Positions 6,159 through 8,808 of a DNA stretch of 8,808 nt are shown here, in pieces. Within the stretch, counting starts at the first letter, position 1. Each line of letters opens with the position of its first letter. This stretch comes from Alphaproteobacteria bacterium. Its GTDB lineage: Bacteria > Pseudomonadota > Alphaproteobacteria > Micavibrionales > UBA2020. The position numbers were made by a program, and so were the translations under genes. The notes beneath the pieces were generated by a model, which did not search any database, was not told the DNA's origin, and saw only the letters and a list, made by a program, of their open reading frames with translations. The DNA is taken from NCBI GenBank assembly GCA_018971405.1, contig JAGXAX010000044.1:1-8808 (forward strand), in the 5' to 3' direction.

Positions 6159-6926
6159 CTAAAGGCTGAACTTCTCGCCGAGATAGACGCGGCGGACGTC
6201 TTTATGGGCAACGATTTCGGACGGTTTGCCCTCCATCAGCACTTCGCCGCCGTGGAGGATGTAGGCGCGGTCGACGATATCAAGCGTGTCGCGGACGTTG
6301 TGGTCGGTGATCAGCACGCCGATGTTGCGGTTCTTGAGGTGCTTGACGAGGTCGCGGATGTCGGCGACGGCGATCGGGTCGATGCCTGCCAGCGGCTCGT
6401 CGAGCAGGATGAAGTGCGGGCGCGCGGCCAGCGCGCGGGCGATCTCGACGCGCCTGCGCTCGCCGCCCGAAAGCGCGACGGCGGGCGTCTGGCGCAGGTG
6501 GCTGATGGAAAACTCCGCCAGCAGTTCTTCCAGCATGTTTTCGCGGCGGGTGTAATCCGCCTCGACCACCTGCAAGACGGAACGGATGTTGTCCTCCACG
6601 TTGAGCCCGCGGAAGATGGAGGATTCCTGCGGCAGATAACTTATGCCCAAGCGCGCGCGGCGGTACATCGGCAGGCCGGTGATATCCTGCCCGTCGAGCA
6701 AGATGCTGCCGTTGTCGGCGTCGATCAAACCGGTGACGATGTAAAAGCAGGTCGTTTTCCCTGCGCCGTTGGGGCCGAGCAGGCCGACGGCCTCGCCGCG
6801 CCTGACGTTGAGCGAGACGTTGCGCAGCACGGGGCGGCGCTTGTAGCGCTTCATCAGGTGATCGACGACCAGCCCCTGCGGGTTGGAGACAAGCCGTGGT
6901 TCCGCTTTTTTTGTTTCAGTCGCCAA
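6159..6926 (-). CDS. lptB: LPS export ABC transporter ATP-binding protein
   Basis: Cytoplasmic ATPase of the LptB2FGC complex, which extracts LPS from the inner membrane and pushes it along the periplasmic bridge. It has 255 residues. Every ABC ATPase motif is intact: Walker A GPNGAGKT at 51-58, Q-loop glutamine Q100 in YLPQE, signature LSGGE at 152-156, Walker B FILLDEP at 172-178 with catalytic E177, and H-loop H209 in ITDHN. LptB hallmarks are EPLAGIDP after Walker B and the C-terminal RRVYLGEKFSL (245-255), close to the E. coli ending. The start is a TTG at 6926, overlapping the end of lptA by 11 bases. The next in-frame ATG (codon 25) would cut into the first beta strand. About 18 residues before the domain are extra compared with E. 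coli. lptF and lptG are not in the window. Confidence 0.97.
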   Translation of the reverse strand: MATETKKAEPRLVSNPQGLVVDHLMKRYKRRPVLRNVSLNVRRGEAVGLLGPNGAGKTTCFYIVTGLIDADNGSILLDGQDITGLPMYRRARLGISYLPQESSIFRGLNVEDNIRSVLQVVEADYTRRENMLEELLAEFSISHLRQTPAVALSGGERRRVEIARALAARPHFILLDEPLAGIDPIAVADIRDLVKHLKNRNIGVLITDHNVRDTLDIVDRAYILHGGEVLMEGKPSEIVAHKDVRRVYLGEKFSL

Positions 6927-7767
6927 CTTTTCCGGCCTTCGGTTGCGGCGTTTCCGCCTTCGAATTTTCCGCAGGCGCCTTGTTTTTGGGCTGCGGATAG
7001 AATGTGCCCGTGACGCGCCCCTCGGTCGCGGCGTCGCCCTTTCCTGATAATCGGCTTATTCCGGTCTTCATGTCAACGTCCGCGCGCGTGCCCTGCAGCA
7101 GGTTTTTGCCCTGCAGTATGCGGACATGGCCCGTCAGGACGGCCTTTTGCGTGGTCGTGTCGTAGACGCCGTCGTCGCCCGTGGCAGTTTCCGAAAGTGT
7201 TTTAATGACGACATGGCCGCGGGCGGTGATCGTCTGGGCGGTCATTTTTCCCGTCGCGTCTTTGGTGAAGGTGGCGCGCATGACGTCGGCGGTGAGGGTA
7301 TCGGAGCCTTTGACCGCTTCGGGGTTGCCGATGGCGGTCATCGTGCCGTCGCGGCTGTCATATTCGATCCTGTCCTTCGCCGTGAGGACGCTCTCGCCGG
7401 AGGTGATCTTGAGGTTTTTTCCGGTCAAAACGGCATTGCCGGTTCTGACCGTATAGACCGCGTGGTCGCCAGCGGCGGTGTAGGGCGGGGCGGAGATGGT
7501 GACGTTGCCGTCGGCGTCCAGCGTGGTGACGTCCGCCGCGCCGCCGCGGGCATTGGTGTAATGGGCGGTCAGCGTGTCGCTGTGGAGCGAGACATTGCCC
7601 TGTGTCGCGACCACGTTTTCGAAGGCGGTATAGGTTTTGGCCTTGCGGTCCCATTGCAGGGATTGTGCGGCGGAGATGGTGACGGGCTGCGGCGAATTTT
7701 GCGCGGGCGCGGCCAGCGCGGGCGTGCCCGCGAAAACGGCCAGAGCGGCGGCGATATATTTTTTCAT
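6916..7767 (-). CDS. lptA: LPS export periplasmic bridge protein, two OstA-like units
   Basis: Periplasmic beta-jellyroll protein that links LptC in the inner membrane to LptD in the outer membrane and carries LPS along its groove. It has 283 residues, against about 185 in E. coli. A signal peptide spans about 1-19 (KK, hydrophobic core, then ALA at 17-19 before the likely cut). The extra length comes from an apparent internal duplication. Unit 1 (about 63-147) and unit 2 (about 155-242) each start with SDTLTA, then carry a D/G-rich strand, a GDHAVYTVRTGNAVLTG or GDDGVYDTTTQKAVLTG block, and a final strand pair. Residues 255-283 form a Pro/Lys/Ala tail. The start ATG overlaps the lptC stop (ATGA), with AGGAAGG seven bases upstream at 7775-7781. 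The identification rests on fold-type sequence and its place between lptC and lptB, since the family is poorly conserved. Confidence 0.92.
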   Translation of the reverse strand: MKKYIAAALAVFAGTPALAAPAQNSPQPVTISAAQSLQWDRKAKTYTAFENVVATQGNVSLHSDTLTAHYTNARGGAADVTTLDADGNVTISAPPYTAAGDHAVYTVRTGNAVLTGKNLKITSGESVLTAKDRIEYDSRDGTMTAIGNPEAVKGSDTLTADVMRATFTKDATGKMTAQTITARGHVVIKTLSETATGDDGVYDTTTQKAVLTGHVRILQGKNLLQGTRADVDMKTGISRLSGKGDAATEGRVTGTFYPQPKNKAPAENSKAETPQPKAGKVGD

Positions 7768-8453
7768 CCGCGGGCCTTCCTGTTCGCGCGGCTGAAGACC
7801 GTCAGTCTGGCGGGGCCGCCGAAGATGATCAGGTCGCCATGGTTCAGCACCGACATGTTCCGCGCTGCCAGCGTGCCGGCCGGCCCTTGCGCGACGACGT
7901 GCCGCGCCGTATAGGCGGTTTTCTGCTTCATGTTTATGACGATGTCCTGCGTCCTCAGTTCATAGCCGCTGTCGTGGAAGATGTCCACATTGTCTTTCAG
8001 CTCCAGCGTGTCGCTCTTGCGGTCGAACGTGCCGGTTGCGGCCTTGGCCGCCAGCCACGTTTTGTCCTTGAGCGTGATATCGGCGACGGGGTTGGTGAAC
8101 AGCACCATGTCGGGCGTGTCGACGGCGCGCATGGCCTTGTCCGCGGTGACGGTGTAAGGGCTGCCGTCGGCATCGACGTCCTGATATTTGGGCTGGATCA
8201 GCTCGATCAGGCCGGGGGTGGTTTTTTCGGCGGTCGGCAGGGTGGCGACGTTCTTTTGCGGCGTATCGTTGTCCGAGAGGTGCGCGATCAGCACGCCGAT
8301 GATCACGAGCGCCGTCAGCGGCAGGGCGACCTTCATGATCCGGACAAAAATGGAATACCCCCGCCGCACGACGTTGACGCGCCGCGGCGCATATCCGTCA
8401 AAGCGGCGCGGCGCATCGCCGCCGGAACGGCGGGGCTGCGACGGCGTTATCAC
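7764..8453 (-). CDS. lptC: LPS export inner-membrane anchored protein LptC
   Basis: Single-pass inner-membrane protein that receives LPS from LptB2FG and hands it to LptA. It has 229 residues (E. coli about 190). Residues 1-38 are cytoplasmic and very basic, with APRR occurring twice. The membrane helix spans about 39-59 (IMKVALPLTALVIIGVLIAHL), preceded by RGYSIFVR as in alphaproteobacterial LptC proteins I recall. The periplasmic LptC/OstA-like domain covers about 85-220, with beta-strand repeats such as DTLELKDNVDIFHDSGYELRT (148-168) and the end GDLIIFGGPARLTVF (206-220). The start is a GTG at 8453 overlapping the kdsD stop (GTGA). There is no strong ribosome binding site and the first in-frame ATG (codon 40) lies inside the helix, so initiation probably depends on coupling to kdsD. 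The exact N-terminus is less certain than the gene. Confidence 0.94.
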   Translation of the reverse strand: MITPSQPRRSGGDAPRRFDGYAPRRVNVVRRGYSIFVRIMKVALPLTALVIIGVLIAHLSDNDTPQKNVATLPTAEKTTPGLIELIQPKYQDVDADGSPYTVTADKAMRAVDTPDMVLFTNPVADITLKDKTWLAAKAATGTFDRKSDTLELKDNVDIFHDSGYELRTQDIVINMKQKTAYTARHVVAQGPAGTLAARNMSVLNHGDLIIFGGPARLTVFSRANRKARG

Positions 8454-8808
8454 GCAAAACCCGCGCGCAGGCAGTCGTGGATGTGCAGGAGGCCGACCGG
8501 CTTGCCGCCCGCGTCCACGACGAGCAGGCAGGTGATGCGGCGGAAGCTGTTTTTCATGTCGTTCATGACGGCCATGGCTTCCGCGACCAGCGTGTCGGGC
8601 GCGGCCGTTTTGGGCTGCGGCGTCATGATGTCTTTGGCCGTCTTGCCGAGGATGTCGCCGCTGATCTTGCGGCGGATGTCGCCGTCGGTGATGATGCCGG
8701 AGAGCAGGCCGTTTTCATCGGTGAGGCCGATGCAGCCGAAGCCGCGGGCTGTGATGATGCCGATCGCCTCGGGAACGGTTATGCTTTCTGGCGCGAGCGG
8801 AACCTTGT
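8450..8808 (-). CDS. kdsD: Arabinose-5-phosphate isomerase, C-terminal CBS part only
   Basis: Interconverts ribulose-5-phosphate and arabinose-5-phosphate, the first step towards Kdo, the inner-core sugar of LPS. Only the last 118 complete codons are visible; the N-terminal sugar isomerase (SIS) domain, about 200 residues, lies beyond the right edge. What remains is a pair of CBS domains: SITVPEAIGIITARGFGCIGL, then GIITDGDIRRKI, then the linker DIMTPQPKTAAPDTLVAEAM, and the end VGLLHIHDCLRAGFA. TDGDIRR, DIMTP and the LLHIHDCLRAG ending match the KdsD family closely. GutQ, a paralogue with the same domains, is less likely because this gene directly precedes and overlaps lptC, as kdsD does in many proteobacteria. 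The catalytic domain is not visible, so activity cannot be judged. Confidence 0.9.
   Translation of the reverse strand, partial: KVPLAPESITVPEAIGIITARGFGCIGLTDENGLLSGIITDGDIRRKISGDILGKTAKDIMTPQPKTAAPDTLVAEAMAVMNDMKNSFRRITCLLVVDAGGKPVGLLHIHDCLRAGFA

Noticed and set aside
6131..6165. T-run after lptB as an intrinsic terminator
   Set aside because: The six T on the minus strand (6151-6156) are not preceded by a stable stem-loop; only a few bases can pair.
6204..7013. 269-codon plus-strand open frame opposite lptB
   Set aside because: It lies antisense to every conserved ABC motif of LptB and shows the Asp/Val-rich pattern of a reverse-strand shadow.
7126..7914. 262-codon plus-strand open frame opposite lptA and lptC
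   Set aside because: It spans the lptA-lptC junction antisense, is glycine-rich without motifs, and the minus-strand genes are well supported.

Overview
The window looks like a stretch of alphaproteobacterial chromosome with fairly high GC, estimated by eye at just under 60%. The evidence is the protein families and the gene order. A kdsD-lptC-lptA-lptB-rpoN-hpf block and an rmuC-def-fmt block are both familiar from proteobacteria, and the second resembles arrangements I recall from Alphaproteobacteria. The LptC membrane segment and the long, two-domain LptA also resemble alphaproteobacterial versions. I cannot name a genus. Every gene is housekeeping or core envelope. I see no transposase, integrase, tRNA, rRNA, CRISPR array or phage gene, and no gene-free stretch longer than about 150 bases.

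Layout. Positions 1-2526 (minus strand) hold rmuC, def and fmt, read in that order from right to left. Their ends abut or overlap, so this is very probably one operon, driven by a good sigma70-type promoter just upstream of rmuC. fmt runs off the left edge. Positions 2527-2678 are the divergent intergenic region. Positions 2679-3902 (plus strand) hold a small two-helix membrane protein of unknown function, then prmB three bases later with a TTG start. prmB ends exactly where the convergent hpf gene ends, with no spacer. Positions 3903-8808 (minus strand) hold, from right to left, kdsD (only its C-terminal part), lptC, lptA, lptB, rpoN and hpf. kdsD/lptC and lptC/lptA overlap by 4 bases and lptA/lptB by 11 bases. 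rpoN follows after 71 bases, and hpf after another 97 bases that contain a promoter candidate.

How the genes work together. KdsD makes arabinose-5-phosphate for Kdo, the inner-core sugar of LPS. LptC, LptA and LptB are the inner-membrane, periplasmic-bridge and ATPase parts of the machine that carries finished LPS to the outer membrane. RpoN (sigma54) and HPF (ribosome hibernation) are regulators that commonly travel with this cluster. On the other side, Def and Fmt handle the formyl group of the initiator methionine, and RmuC is a putative nuclease that limits DNA rearrangement. PrmB methylates a glutamine of ribosomal protein uL3. Translation and ribosome functions therefore lie on both sides of the convergent point.

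Nothing here is a clear new multi-gene system. The most unusual item is the 112-residue membrane protein at 2679-3017. Its layout (helix, short re-entrant segment, GMGP loop, helix) resembles one subunit of a two-helix potassium channel with an altered selectivity filter. Second are the perfect palindrome over the predicted hpf transcription start and a possible short leader reading frame overlapping the rpoN start.
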